Shown here piece after piece: positions 26,031-34,534 of a stretch of 64,000 bases of DNA. The stretch spans positions 1 to 64,000 of the forward strand of contig NZ_RWIJ01000014.1 in assembly GCF_019805165.1 (NCBI RefSeq). The letters are read 5' to 3'. Under the pieces are notes generated by a model. That model saw only the letters and a list, made by a program, of their open reading frames with translations. It made no database searches and was not told the DNA's origin. The translations under genes and the position numbers were made by a program. The DNA comes from Azospirillum sp. 412522 (GTDB taxonomy: Bacteria; Pseudomonadota; Alphaproteobacteria; Azospirillales; Azospirillaceae). Every line of letters begins with the position of its first letter. Positions within the stretch are counted from its first letter, which is position 1.

Positions 26031-27140
26031 ATGCCGATTCTGACCAACCCGCTGGACCTGATCTTCCAGAATCTGTTCTTCGACGTGCAGGGCCTCGCGG
26101 GGAAGGGGCGGCTTCTCCTGAAGCTGGAAGGCTTCAACGTCACCGGCTCCATCAAGATCAAGCCGGCGATGCACATGATCGACGACCTGGAGCGCCGCGG
26201 CCTGCTGGAGCCCGGGCGCTCGACGCTCATCGAATCCTCCTCGGGGAACCTCGGCATCGCGCTGGCGCTCGTCTGTGCCTTGCGCGGCTATGCCTTCATC
26301 TGCGTCAGCGACCCCAACATCTCGCCCACCAACCGCCGTTCGATCGAGGCTTATGGCGGGCGTGTGGTGGTGGTGGACCGCAAGGACCCGCAGGGCGGCT
26401 ATCTGGCGAGCCGGATCGAGTACATCCGCGCGGAGCTGGAACGGGACCCCGGCCTGGTCTGGGTGAACCAGTACGCGAACCACGCCAACCGTCAGGCCCA
26501 TGCCGACTGGACGGCGATGGAGATCCTGAACGAGGTGCCGAAGGTCAGCCATCTTTATGTCGGTTCCGGCACCACCGGAACCCTGACGGGCGTGGCCCGG
26601 CGTTTCGCCGAGCTGTCTCCGGAGACGCGGATCGTCGCCGTGGAGCCGGAGGGTTCGGTCACGTTCGACGCGACGCGCGGCGGCCGCCGGCTGATCCCCG
26701 GCATCGGCACCAGCCGGCGGCCGGAACTGGCCGACACCGACGGGGTCGACCGCATCGTCTATGTTCCGGAGGTCGACACCGTGCGCATGTGCCACAGGCT
26801 GGCGCGCCGGCATGGACTGCTGCTGGGCGGGTCCACCGGTTCGGTCCTGGCCGCGGTCGCCGCCGACGCGGACCGCTTCGACGCCGGCAGCACCGTCGTC
26901 GCCATCTCCCCCGATCTTGGCGACAAGTATCTGGAAACGATCTTCTCGCCGGACTGGGTGCTGGCCTCCTACGGGGTGAACACGGCGGTGCTGGCGGACG
27001 GCACGCCGGTCGCTCCCTGTGAGCCGCTGCGCGGCATCATCGCCCGCCACTCCCCGCAGCGGGCGGGGCTGCCGCGTACGCCGCCGCCGGTGGCGCGAAG
27101 GGGCGGCGCGCGCACCCGAATTCACGGAGAGGGCGCGTGA
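26031..27140 (+). CDS. sbnA: SbnA-like N-(1-amino-1-carboxyethyl)-L-glutamate synthase (PLP)
   Basis: 369 residues, fold type II PLP enzyme of the cysteine synthase family. The PLP lysine is in FNVTGSIKIKPAM (about K41), phosphate-binding loops are SSGNLGIAL and GSGTTGTLTG, and GGSTGSVLAAV closes the site. The name rests on the partner: the next gene is SbnB-like and overlaps it. In Staphylococcus, SbnA joins O-phospho-L-serine and L-glutamate into ACEGA and SbnB oxidises that to L-2,3-diaminopropionate plus 2-oxoglutarate; zwittermicin clusters carry the same pair. Here it would supply Dap to the NRPS module at 17478-20951. The upstream ATG has AAGGATCG ahead of it. Confidence 0.88.
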   Translation: MPILTNPLDLIFQNLFFDVQGLAGKGRLLLKLEGFNVTGSIKIKPAMHMIDDLERRGLLEPGRSTLIESSSGNLGIALALVCALRGYAFICVSDPNISPTNRRSIEAYGGRVVVVDRKDPQGGYLASRIEYIRAELERDPGLVWVNQYANHANRQAHADWTAMEILNEVPKVSHLYVGSGTTGTLTGVARRFAELSPETRIVAVEPEGSVTFDATRGGRRLIPGIGTSRRPELADTDGVDRIVYVPEVDTVRMCHRLARRHGLLLGGSTGSVLAAVAADADRFDAGSTVVAISPDLGDKYLETIFSPDWVLASYGVNTAVLADGTPVAPCEPLRGIIARHSPQRAGLPRTPPPVARRGGARTRIHGEGA

Positions 27141-28186
27141 TGGGCAATGGGGAAACGCGTTTCGATGTCGTCGGTGCCGAGGCGATCTCCGGCATCCTGG
27201 CACGCAGCCGCCGCGAGGTGGTGCGGCTGGTCCGCGACGCTTATCTGGCCCATCGGTCCGGCCGGACGATCAACCCGGACAGCTATTTCCTGAGCTTTCC
27301 CGACAGGCCCACGGCGCGCATCATCGCGTTGCCCGCCCGCCTGCGGGATGCGCCGGCGGAAGAGGCCGACTCAGGCGCCGGTTCAGGCAAGGCTGACGTG
27401 GCCGGGATCAAGTGGATCGCCAGCTTCCCGGAGAACCACGAGCGCGGGCTGGCCCGCGCCTCCGCCGTCGTCGTGCTGAACGACATGGCGACCGGCTTTC
27501 CGTACGCCTGCCTGGAGGGCTCGCACATCAGCGCCGCGCGCACCGCCGCCTCGGCCGTGCTGGCGGCCGGGCTGCTGCACGGCGGTACGCGGGCGCGCAG
27601 CGTCGCCATCGTCGGCTGCGGCCCGATCGCCGCGACCCACGTGGATTACCTGCTGGATACCGGCTGGGACATCGCTTCCTTTCGCGTTCATGATCGGGTG
27701 GACGGACGGGCGGACGCCTTCCGCGACCGGCTGCGCGCCCGCGGCCAGTCCGCCGAGACGACCGCCACCGTAGCCGATGCCGTGCGCGGGGCGGAGGTCG
27801 TTCTCTTCGCCACCACCTCGCCCGCTCCCTATCTCGACGATCCCGGCCTGTTCACGGCCGAGCAGACGATTTTGCACGTCTCGCTGCGGGACCTCGGCGT
27901 GCCCGTCATCCTGGGGGCGCAGAACATCGTCGATGACGTGGAGCACTGCCTGAAGGCGAGAACCTCCGTCCATCTCGCCGAACTGCACACCGGCGGCCGG
28001 GGCTTCATCGCCGGCACCATTGCCGACCTGCTGACGGGCCACATCGCCCCCGATCCGGGGCGGGTGCGGATTCTGTCTCCCTTCGGGCTCGGCGTGCTGG
28101 ATCTGGCGGTTGCCCGCTTCGTCCATGGCCGTGCGGTGGCGGAAGGCCATGCGGTCGCCATCAACGGCTTCTTCACGGCCCCGTGA
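27140..28186 (+). CDS. sbnB: SbnB-like 2,3-diaminopropionate synthase (ornithine cyclodeaminase family)
   Basis: 348 residues from ATG 27140, whose A is also the last base of the sbnA stop. Family features: the N-terminal substrate domain (SYFLSFPDRPTARIIALPAR, then GIKWIASFPENHERGLARAS, characteristic of SbnB rather than of true ornithine cyclodeaminase), ACLEGSHISAARTAA, and the NAD-binding Rossmann motif VAIVGCGPIAATHVDYLL (about 155). It should oxidatively cleave ACEGA to L-2,3-diaminopropionate. Translationally coupled to sbnA, and the next gene overlaps its stop by 4 nt. Confidence 0.88.
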   Translation: MGNGETRFDVVGAEAISGILARSRREVVRLVRDAYLAHRSGRTINPDSYFLSFPDRPTARIIALPARLRDAPAEEADSGAGSGKADVAGIKWIASFPENHERGLARASAVVVLNDMATGFPYACLEGSHISAARTAASAVLAAGLLHGGTRARSVAIVGCGPIAATHVDYLLDTGWDIASFRVHDRVDGRADAFRDRLRARGQSAETTATVADAVRGAEVVLFATTSPAPYLDDPGLFTAEQTILHVSLRDLGVPVILGAQNIVDDVEHCLKARTSVHLAELHTGGRGFIAGTIADLLTGHIAPDPGRVRILSPFGLGVLDLAVARFVHGRAVAEGHAVAINGFFTAP

Positions 28187-29481
28187 TCCGCCACGCTCCC
28201 CGCCATTCCCGGACGATGATGACCGCTCCCCGCCGCCTGACGACCGATCTCGCCGAATGCACCGCCTGCGGGCGGCGGCATCCGCTGTCCGTGGCCGCGC
28301 TCGCCTGCGGCTGCGAATGGCGAGGGACCCTGGCTGTGCGATACCCGCTGGATGCCGCACGCCGCGCCGCCCTGCTGGACGGCATCGCGGCGGACAAGTC
28401 GTCGCCACGGCCATCGCTGTGGCGTTACGAGGCTCTGCTGCCGGTGGAGCGGCGCTTCGCCAGCCCGCTGGCGGTCGGCCGGACGCCGCTGGTCGACTGC
28501 GGCGAGGCCGGCGGGGTGCGCCTCTACCTGAAGGACGAGACCCGCAACCCCAGCGGCTCGTTGAAGGATCGGGCGAGCGAAGTGGTGGTCGCCGTCGCCG
28601 CCGCCCACGGGCTGCGGGAGGTGATCGTCGCGTCCACCGGCAATGCGGCGGCGTCGCTGGCCTGCATAGCGGCGTCGGCGGGCCTGCGCGCGGTGATCGT
28701 CGTCCCCCGGACGATACCGCAGGCGAAGCTGGCGCAAATCCTGGCCTACGGCGCCACCGTCTACCGGGTGGCCGGCAGCTACGACGACGCCTTCACCCTG
28801 GTCGAGGCGGCGTCGGAACGGGCCGGCCCGTTCAACCGGAGCACCGGCCTCAATCCCTTCACCCGGGAAGGCAAGAAGACCTGCGCGCTGGAGATCGCCG
28901 AGCAGCTCGGCTGGGAGGCGCCCGACTGGGTGGTCGTGCCGACGGGGGACGGCAACATCCTGAGCGCCGTATGGAAGGGCTTCCAGGAGCTGGCGGCGCT
29001 CGGCATCCTGTCCGGCAGGCCGCCGCGGCTGGTGGCGGCCCAGGCCGTCGCCTCCTGCGCCGTCGCGCGGGCGCACGGCGCGCATCCGGCAGTGCCTCTG
29101 CCCGCCTGGGACGGCGCGGCGACCATTGCCGACAGCATCACGGTGGATCTGCCGCGCGATCTGACGGCGGCCCTGGGCGCGCTCCGCGACTCCGGCGGGG
29201 TGGCGGTGGCGGTGGACGACCGCGCCATCGCCGCCGCGGTGCGCAGCGTCGCCTCGCGTTTCGGCCTGTTCGTCGAGCCTTCGAGCGCCGCCGCCTTCGC
29301 CGCCTTCGAGCGGCTGGGGCAGGCCGGCCTGATCGGGCCGGGCCAGCGGGTCGTCTGCCTTGCCACCGGCACCGGTCTGAAGGATCTGCGGCCGGTGCTC
29401 GCCGCCGCGTCGCCCGAGGCGCTGGGCGACATCGCGCCCCTGCTGCAGCCCGGCGACTGGCGAAGCGTCCTGTCGCCCTGA
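28183..29481 (+). CDS. threonine-synthase-like PLP enzyme
   Basis: 432 residues from GTG 28183, which overlaps the sbnB stop (GTGA). An ATG at 28216 is an alternative start. The N-terminus has the Cys-rich ECTACGRRHP...ACGCEW pattern of long threonine synthases (zinc-ribbon-like). PLP lysine is in NPSGSLKDRA (about K128), phosphate loop in VASTGNAAASLACI, and PTGDGNILSAVWKGF and EPSSAAAFAAF complete the fold. True threonine synthase converts O-phosphohomoserine to threonine. Placed between sbnB and an AsnB homologue with a small kinase nearby, it more likely acts on a phosphorylated amino acid for the cluster, for instance eliminating phosphate to build a diamino or dehydro amino acid. A housekeeping role cannot be excluded. 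Confidence 0.8.
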   Translation: MIRHAPRHSRTMMTAPRRLTTDLAECTACGRRHPLSVAALACGCEWRGTLAVRYPLDAARRAALLDGIAADKSSPRPSLWRYEALLPVERRFASPLAVGRTPLVDCGEAGGVRLYLKDETRNPSGSLKDRASEVVVAVAAAHGLREVIVASTGNAAASLACIAASAGLRAVIVVPRTIPQAKLAQILAYGATVYRVAGSYDDAFTLVEAASERAGPFNRSTGLNPFTREGKKTCALEIAEQLGWEAPDWVVVPTGDGNILSAVWKGFQELAALGILSGRPPRLVAAQAVASCAVARAHGAHPAVPLPAWDGAATIADSITVDLPRDLTAALGALRDSGGVAVAVDDRAIAAAVRSVASRFGLFVEPSSAAAFAAFERLGQAGLIGPGQRVVCLATGTGLKDLRPVLAAASPEALGDIAPLLQPGDWRSVLSP

Positions 29482-29551
29482 GTCCCGGCGCCTTTCCCAT
29501 CCCGGCCTTCTCATCTCCCGCTCTTCGATCATCATTCCAGAGGTCACGGCT

Positions 29552-31417
29552 TTGTGCGGCATCTGCGGCGTTTTCCGGATCAACGAGGGCGAGCCGGTCT
29601 CCCGGGCGGCGGTGGAGGCGATGACCCGCGCCATCGCGCACCGCGGCCCCGACGATTCGGGAGTCGCGCTGTTCGAGCGTGCGGCTCTCGGTTTCCGCCG
29701 CCTCAGCATCATCGACCTCGACACCGGCCACCAGCCGCTCGCCAATGAGGACGAGACGCTCTGGCTGGTCTGCAATGGCGAGATCTACAACCATCGCGCC
29801 CTGCGCGCGGAGCTGGCCGCCAGGGGACACCGCTTCCGCACCCGCACCGACGTGGAGGTGCTGCTCCATCTCTACGAGGAGCTGGGGGAGGCGATGCTGG
29901 AGCGGCTGAACGGCCAGTTCGCCTTCGCCATCCTTGACCGCCGGCGCGGCCGGCTGTTCCTGGCGCGCGACCCGTTCGGCGTGGCTCCGCTCTTCTACAC
30001 CGTGACCGGCGGCACCTTCCTGTTCGGTTCGGAGATCAAGGCGATCCTCGCCCATCCCGGCGTGGAGCGGCGGGTGGATATGACCGGCCTGGATCAGGTG
30101 CTGGCGCTGCCCGGGCTGGTCAGCCCGCGCACCATGTTCGCCGGTATCGACAGTCTGCCGCCCGGCCATGCCCTGGTGGTGGACGGGGAGGGGGTGCGCA
30201 GCCGTCCCTATTGGGATCTGGTCTATCCCGACGAGGCTGTGCCGGCCGACCCGCGCAGCGAGGACCGCTTCCGCGAGGAATTGGCCCACCGCCTGACCGA
30301 GGCGGTGCGACGGCGGTTGCAGGCCGACGTGCCGGTCGGCGCCTATCTCAGCGGCGGGCTCGACTCGTCCCTGGTGGTCGCGCTGATGCGCGCCTGCGGT
30401 GCGGAGGCGGTCGAGACCTTTTCCATCGCCTTTGCCGACGCCCTGCTGGACGAGCGCGAGCACCAGCGCCTGATGGCCGCCCATCTCGGCAGCCGCCACC
30501 ACGAGATCGAACTGGACGGCGCCGGCATCGAACGCAGGTTGCGGACGGTTGTCCGCCACAGCGAATGTCCGGTCCGGGAATCCTACAACACGGCGTCGTT
30601 CGCGCTGTCCGCCGCGGCGCGCGCAGCGGGCGTGCCGGTGGTGCTGAGCGGGGAGGGGGCGGACGAGCTGTTCGCCGGCTATGTCGGCTACCGGTACGAC
30701 GCCTTTCGCCGCGCCCGCGGCCCCGCGGCCCCGCCGGCCCCGCGGGAGGCGGAACTGCGCCACCGGCTGTGGGGCGACGATTCGGTTTTCTACGAACGGT
30801 CGCTGGCCGACCACGAGGGGGTGCGTCGCGGCCTCTATGCCGCCGGGGTGGCCGACGGATTCGAGGCGTTCGAATTCACGCAGTTCCGTCTGGTCGATCC
30901 TGAGCGGCTGAAGGGCCGGCATCCGCTGCACCAGCGCGCCTATCTCGATCTCAAGCTGCGGCTCGGCGACCATCTGGTGGGGGACCATGGCGACCGGATG
31001 CTGCTGGGCAACGCGGTGGAGGGACGCTTCCCCTTCCTCGACGTCGAGGTGGCGGAACTGGCCGCCCGCATGCCGCCCGACCTGAAGCTGAACGGCTTCA
31101 CCGAAAAATACATCCTGAAGCAGGTCGCGCGCCCGCTGCTTCCGGCCGGGATCGTCGAGCGCGAGAAGCACTCCTTCCGCGCGCCGGGCAGCCCGCAGCT
31201 CCTGCGCGCCGGAATCGACTGGGTGGAGGATCTCCTGTCGTCCGCCACCATCCGCCGCCACGGCTATTTCGACGTTGCGGCGGTGGAGGCGCTGAAGGCC
31301 GGTCATCGCGCGTCGGACATGGCGCTGGCAGGGCCGGACGAGGAGGATCTGCTGATGATCGTCCTGACCTTCGGTCTGTTCGTCGAGGAGTTCGACATGC
31401 CCCGTCTGGGCGCGTGA
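29552..31417 (+). CDS. asparagine-synthetase-like glutamine amidotransferase
   Basis: 621 residues from a TTG start. TTG is fixed by the protein: the next codon is the catalytic Cys2 of the Ntn glutaminase (CGICGVFRINEG), and AGAGG precedes it. Glutaminase domain about 1-190 (HRGPDDSG, NGEIYNHRALR); synthetase domain about 215-600 with the pyrophosphate loop LSGGLDSSL (about 266) and SGEGADELFAGY. Length and all key residues match AsnB. It sits 70 bp after the threonine-synthase-like gene and 7 bp before the kinase, so it probably amidates a carboxyl of a pathway intermediate or of the finished product. A second AsnB-like gene at the window end belongs to the NAGGN pathway and is distinct. 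Confidence 0.88.
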   Translation: MCGICGVFRINEGEPVSRAAVEAMTRAIAHRGPDDSGVALFERAALGFRRLSIIDLDTGHQPLANEDETLWLVCNGEIYNHRALRAELAARGHRFRTRTDVEVLLHLYEELGEAMLERLNGQFAFAILDRRRGRLFLARDPFGVAPLFYTVTGGTFLFGSEIKAILAHPGVERRVDMTGLDQVLALPGLVSPRTMFAGIDSLPPGHALVVDGEGVRSRPYWDLVYPDEAVPADPRSEDRFREELAHRLTEAVRRRLQADVPVGAYLSGGLDSSLVVALMRACGAEAVETFSIAFADALLDEREHQRLMAAHLGSRHHEIELDGAGIERRLRTVVRHSECPVRESYNTASFALSAAARAAGVPVVLSGEGADELFAGYVGYRYDAFRRARGPAAPPAPREAELRHRLWGDDSVFYERSLADHEGVRRGLYAAGVADGFEAFEFTQFRLVDPERLKGRHPLHQRAYLDLKLRLGDHLVGDHGDRMLLGNAVEGRFPFLDVEVAELAARMPPDLKLNGFTEKYILKQVARPLLPAGIVEREKHSFRAPGSPQLLRAGIDWVEDLLSSATIRRHGYFDVAAVEALKAGHRASDMALAGPDEEDLLMIVLTFGLFVEEFDMPRLGA

Positions 31418-31424
31418 GGGAGGC

Positions 31425-32072
31425 ATGGCCTTGGAAACCCGACCCATCTCCCGGCGTCCCCTGGTGGTGGCGGTCAGCGGCCCGTCCGGTGCCGGCAAGA
31501 GCAGCCTGATCGAGGCGGCGGCGGGGCGCCTCGGCCGCGTCGTGCGGCTGCATTTCGACCATTACGTCACGCTCGGCAACGACATCGGCACGATTGCCGC
31601 CTGGCTGGAGGGTGGTGCCGATCCCGACCAGGTGGCGACGCCGAGGCTTGTCGACGACCTGCGGCGGCTGGTCGAGGGCGGCTGGATTGAAGGCAGCCCG
31701 ATCGAACGGCCGCCGGACGGCGCGCGGCCCGCTCCCGCCGATGTCGTGATCCTGGAGGAGCCCTTCGGCCGCTCCCGCGCGGAGATCGGGCCGCTGATCG
31801 ACCTCGCCGTCCACATCGACGTGCCGTCCGACGTTGCCCTGGCCCGCCGGACCCTGCGGCTGATCGGCGAGTTGCGGGATCGCGGCGGCACCGCCGCTCT
31901 GGACGAGGCGGAGGGGCAGCTCCGCGCTTTCCTGGCCGCCGGGCGGGAGGCGTATCTCTCCGCCGACCGGTCGGCGCGGGGAACTGCCGATCTGGTGCTC
32001 GACGGGATGCGCCCGGTCGAGGCGCTGGCCGGCGCGCTGCTGTCCGCCATTGCCGCGCGCCGGCCGCGATGA
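31425..32072 (+). CDS. P-loop kinase, uridine-kinase-like
   Basis: 215 residues; GGGAGGC lies just before the ATG, 7 bp after the AsnB-like stop. The Walker A motif is GPSGAGKSSL (about 19-28) and a possible Walker B is DVVILEEPFG. LHFDHYVTLGND matches the substrate loop of uridine/pantothenate-type kinases. The C-terminal half carries the Arg-rich lid (ALARRTLRLIGELRDRGG). The substrate is not evident. In this context it could phosphorylate serine or another hydroxy amino acid to feed the phosphate-eliminating PLP enzymes upstream, or phosphorylate the product for self-protection. Confidence 0.75.
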   Translation: MALETRPISRRPLVVAVSGPSGAGKSSLIEAAAGRLGRVVRLHFDHYVTLGNDIGTIAAWLEGGADPDQVATPRLVDDLRRLVEGGWIEGSPIERPPDGARPAPADVVILEEPFGRSRAEIGPLIDLAVHIDVPSDVALARRTLRLIGELRDRGGTAALDEAEGQLRAFLAAGREAYLSADRSARGTADLVLDGMRPVEALAGALLSAIAARRPR

Positions 32073-32118
32073 GCGGCCGCACTTCCCTTCATCGACATTG
32101 CGAAAGGCATCGAGGGGC

Positions 32119-32985
32119 ATGACGACAGTCAAGACATTCAGGCGGGTCGGCGTGGTCGGCGCCGGCGTCATCGGCTCCGGCGTCGGGCATCTGCTGGCCC
32201 AGTCCGGGCACGAGGTGGTGCTGGTGGACAGGCGGCCGGAGCAGCTCGACACCGCGCGCGGCTGGATCGCCAGGAACGCCCGCCTGTTCGGCTTCCTGCG
32301 CAAGGATCTGCCGCCGGCGGACGAGGTGCTGGCGCGCATCGACCTCACCACCGATCCGGAAAAGCTGGCCGGAGCCGATTTCGTCATCGAGAACATCACC
32401 GAGGACTGGGAGATGAAGCGGGAGGTGCATCGGGCGCTCGACCGCATCCTGTCGCCCGGCACGCCGCTTGCCGCCAATACCTCGGCCATTCCGATCACCC
32501 GCATCGCCGGCGTCGGCCGCTATCCCGAGCGGGTGGTCGGCATGCACTTCATGAACCCGGTGCCGGTGATGCCGATGGTCGAGATCATCCGCGCCGTCCA
32601 CAGCAGCGAGGACGCGCTGCGGGCCGCCCGCACCCTGGTCGCCGATGCCGGTGCGCAGGCGATCACCGTCAACGATTCGCCGGGTTTCGTCACCAACCGC
32701 GTGATGATGCTGATGGTGAACGAGGCGATGTTCCTGCTGCATGAAGGAGTGTCCAGCGCCGCGGACGTCGACCGGCTGTTCAAGACCTGCTTCGGCCACA
32801 AGATGGGGCCGCTGGAGACCGCGGACCTGATCGGGCTCGACACCGTGCTGCTGTCGCTCGACACGCTCCACCTCGAATTCAACGACAGCAAGTACAGGCC
32901 CTGTCCGCTTTTGAAGCAGAAGGTCTATGCCGGCCTGCTCGGCCGCAAGAGCGGCGAGGGCTTCCATCGCTATGCGGAAGGCTGA
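32119..32985 (+). CDS. FkbK-like 3-hydroxyacyl-[ACP] dehydrogenase
   Basis: 288 residues from ATG 32119 with CGAGGGGC ahead. NAD-binding motif VGVVGAGVIGSGVGHLLA at the N-terminus (about 10-27), catalytic His in GMHFMNPVPVMPMVEII, then VNDSPGFVTNRVMM, all typical of 3-hydroxybutyryl-CoA dehydrogenases. In methoxymalonyl-ACP (FkbK) and aminomalonyl-ACP (ZmaG) pathways a homologue oxidises the carrier-bound CH2OH to the aldehyde. It is followed by a stand-alone ACP, an FkbI-like dehydrogenase and an amino acid:carrier ligase, so seryl-ACP is the probable substrate. Confidence 0.86.
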   Translation: MTTVKTFRRVGVVGAGVIGSGVGHLLAQSGHEVVLVDRRPEQLDTARGWIARNARLFGFLRKDLPPADEVLARIDLTTDPEKLAGADFVIENITEDWEMKREVHRALDRILSPGTPLAANTSAIPITRIAGVGRYPERVVGMHFMNPVPVMPMVEIIRAVHSSEDALRAARTLVADAGAQAITVNDSPGFVTNRVMMLMVNEAMFLLHEGVSSAADVDRLFKTCFGHKMGPLETADLIGLDTVLLSLDTLHLEFNDSKYRPCPLLKQKVYAGLLGRKSGEGFHRYAEG

Positions 32986-33041
32986 GCCGCCGGGTTCCGC
33001 CGCTTCCCCTCCCGGTCATTTCTCAATCAAGGCAGGAAACC

Positions 33042-33293
33042 ATGGCAGACATCAGTGCGATCACCATCATCGGCGATTTCATGGCCCGCTCGTTCGGACG
33101 CGACGCCGTGCCGGTAGACGAGGACATCTTCGAGTCGGGCTTCACCAACTCCCTCTTCGCGATGCAGCTGGTGGATTTCGTCGAGCGCCGGTTCGGCGTC
33201 CAGGTCGATGCCGAGGATCTGCAGATCGACAATTTCCGCACGGTGGCGCGGGTCGCCGCCCTGGTCGAACGCAAAGCCGTGCGCGCGGCCTGA
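33042..33293 (+). CDS. stand-alone acyl carrier protein for an extender unit
   Basis: 83 residues. The phosphopantetheine Ser is in ESGFTNSLFAMQLVDFVE: the usual DSL is NSL, and NSLFAMQLV is the form I associate with FkbJ/ZmaD-type carrier proteins of methoxy-, hydroxy- and aminomalonyl-ACP synthesis. Acidic helix II/III region (DAEDLQIDNFRTVARVAALV) is normal. It lies between the FkbK-like and FkbI-like genes. It should carry the amino acid loaded by the ligase at 34531-35703 while the two dehydrogenases oxidise it. Confidence 0.88.
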   Translation: MADISAITIIGDFMARSFGRDAVPVDEDIFESGFTNSLFAMQLVDFVERRFGVQVDAEDLQIDNFRTVARVAALVERKAVRAA

Positions 33294-33361
33294 GCGGGGT
33301 TCGAGCGGACCCGCTCGGACAGCGACTCAACTCAAAAAAACAGAAGCTTGGAGTCCGGATC

Positions 33362-34534
33362 ATGGTGTTGCTGGAGGACTTCCGCGCCGAGCGGGAGGAA
33401 CTGCGGGTCTTCGCGGAGCGGGAGATCGCTCCGCATGCGCAGCGCATCGACCGTGAGGAGCGGATTCCCGGGGAGGTGATCGCCGCCCTCCGCGCGGCCG
33501 GGGTTTTTGCCAGCGGCTTTCCCGAGGCCTGCGGCGGCACCGCCGGCGCCGATCCGGTGGCCGACGCCGTCCGCCACGGCCTGCTGCACGAGGCGCTGGG
33601 GGCCGCCAGCGCATCGGTCCAGGGCTTGGTCAACGTCCACCACATGGGCGGCAGCCCCATTGTCCGCTGGGGCACGCGCGAGCAGAAGGACCGCTGGCTC
33701 CCCCACCTGACCTCCGGCTCGATGATGGCCGCCATCGCCATCACCGAACCCAATGTCGGCAGCCAGGCCGGCGCCGTGGAGGCGCGGGCGGTGCGCGACG
33801 GGGCCGGCTATGTGATCAACGGCACGAAATGCTGGATCACCTGCGGCCAGTCGGCGGATCTGTTCGTCCTGGTGACCGGGTCGGACGCCGGACCGACCGC
33901 CTTCATCCTGCCGCGCGAGACCGCCGGCCTGACCATCGAACCGATCCGCGGCCTGCTGGGGTGCCGGGGCTACATGCTGGCGAAGCTGCATCTGGACGGC
34001 TGCCGGCTGCCGGCCGAACAGCTTCTCGGCCAGCCCGGCTTCGGTGTCAGCCACGTTGCGTCGGCCGGGCTGGACGCCGGGCGCTACAACCTCGCCTGGG
34101 GGTGCGTCGGGCTGGCGCAGGCGTGCCTGGACGCCTCCGTCGACTACGCCCGGACACGAAGGCAGTTCAACGCGCCGATCGCCGATTTCCAGCTCGTCCA
34201 ACGGATGATCACCGGCATGGCGACCGACATCCATGCCGCGCGGCTGATGTGCTGGCATGCCGGCGTCATGCGCGGCCGGCGTGATCCCGCCGCGGTCAAG
34301 GAGGGGGCGATGGCGAAGTACAGCGCTTCCCGGATGGTGAAGCGGGTGGCCGACGACGCGCTGCAGATCCACGGCGCCAACGGCTGCGGTCCCGACTATC
34401 CGTTGGAGCGCCACTACCGCGACGCCCGCATCATGGAGATCATCGAGGGAACCTCGCAGATCCTGGAGGGCGTCATCGCCCGCTACGTCTATCAGGAGGC
34501 TGGCCAGGAGGCTGGCCAGGAGGCCGGCCGATGA
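33362..34534 (+). CDS. FkbI-like acyl-CoA dehydrogenase
   Basis: 390 residues from ATG 33362 with GGAG at 8 nt. Flavin-binding acyl-CoA dehydrogenase fold: TEPNVGSQAGAVEARAVRDG, YARTRRQFNAPIADFQLVQR, and QIHGANGCGPDYPLERHYRD then EIIEGTSQI. GLLGCRGYMLAKLHLDGCRL and LDAGRYNLAWGCVGLAQA closely resemble FkbI-type enzymes that oxidise the carrier-bound semialdehyde to malonyl half-ester level. It is therefore placed as the second oxidation step after the FkbK-like enzyme. The C-terminus ends in an EAGQ repeat made by a 12-bp DNA repeat, and its stop overlaps the next ATG (ATGA). Confidence 0.87.
   Translation: MVLLEDFRAEREELRVFAEREIAPHAQRIDREERIPGEVIAALRAAGVFASGFPEACGGTAGADPVADAVRHGLLHEALGAASASVQGLVNVHHMGGSPIVRWGTREQKDRWLPHLTSGSMMAAIAITEPNVGSQAGAVEARAVRDGAGYVINGTKCWITCGQSADLFVLVTGSDAGPTAFILPRETAGLTIEPIRGLLGCRGYMLAKLHLDGCRLPAEQLLGQPGFGVSHVASAGLDAGRYNLAWGCVGLAQACLDASVDYARTRRQFNAPIADFQLVQRMITGMATDIHAARLMCWHAGVMRGRRDPAAVKEGAMAKYSASRMVKRVADDALQIHGANGCGPDYPLERHYRDARIMEIIEGTSQILEGVIARYVYQEAGQEAGQEAGR
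34493..34528. repeat. three 12-bp tandem repeats that also supply Shine-Dalgarno sequences
   Basis: Unit CAGGAGGCTGGC repeated three times (the last with one change), encoding the EAGQEAGQEAGR tail of the acyl-CoA dehydrogenase. Each copy holds AGGAGG, and the last one lies about 8 nt before the ATG of the next gene. Confidence 0.85.

Noticed and set aside
26031-27140. Housekeeping cysteine synthase (CysK)
   Set aside because: The fold is shared, but coupling to an SbnB-like gene and the NRPS setting point to diaminopropionate synthesis.
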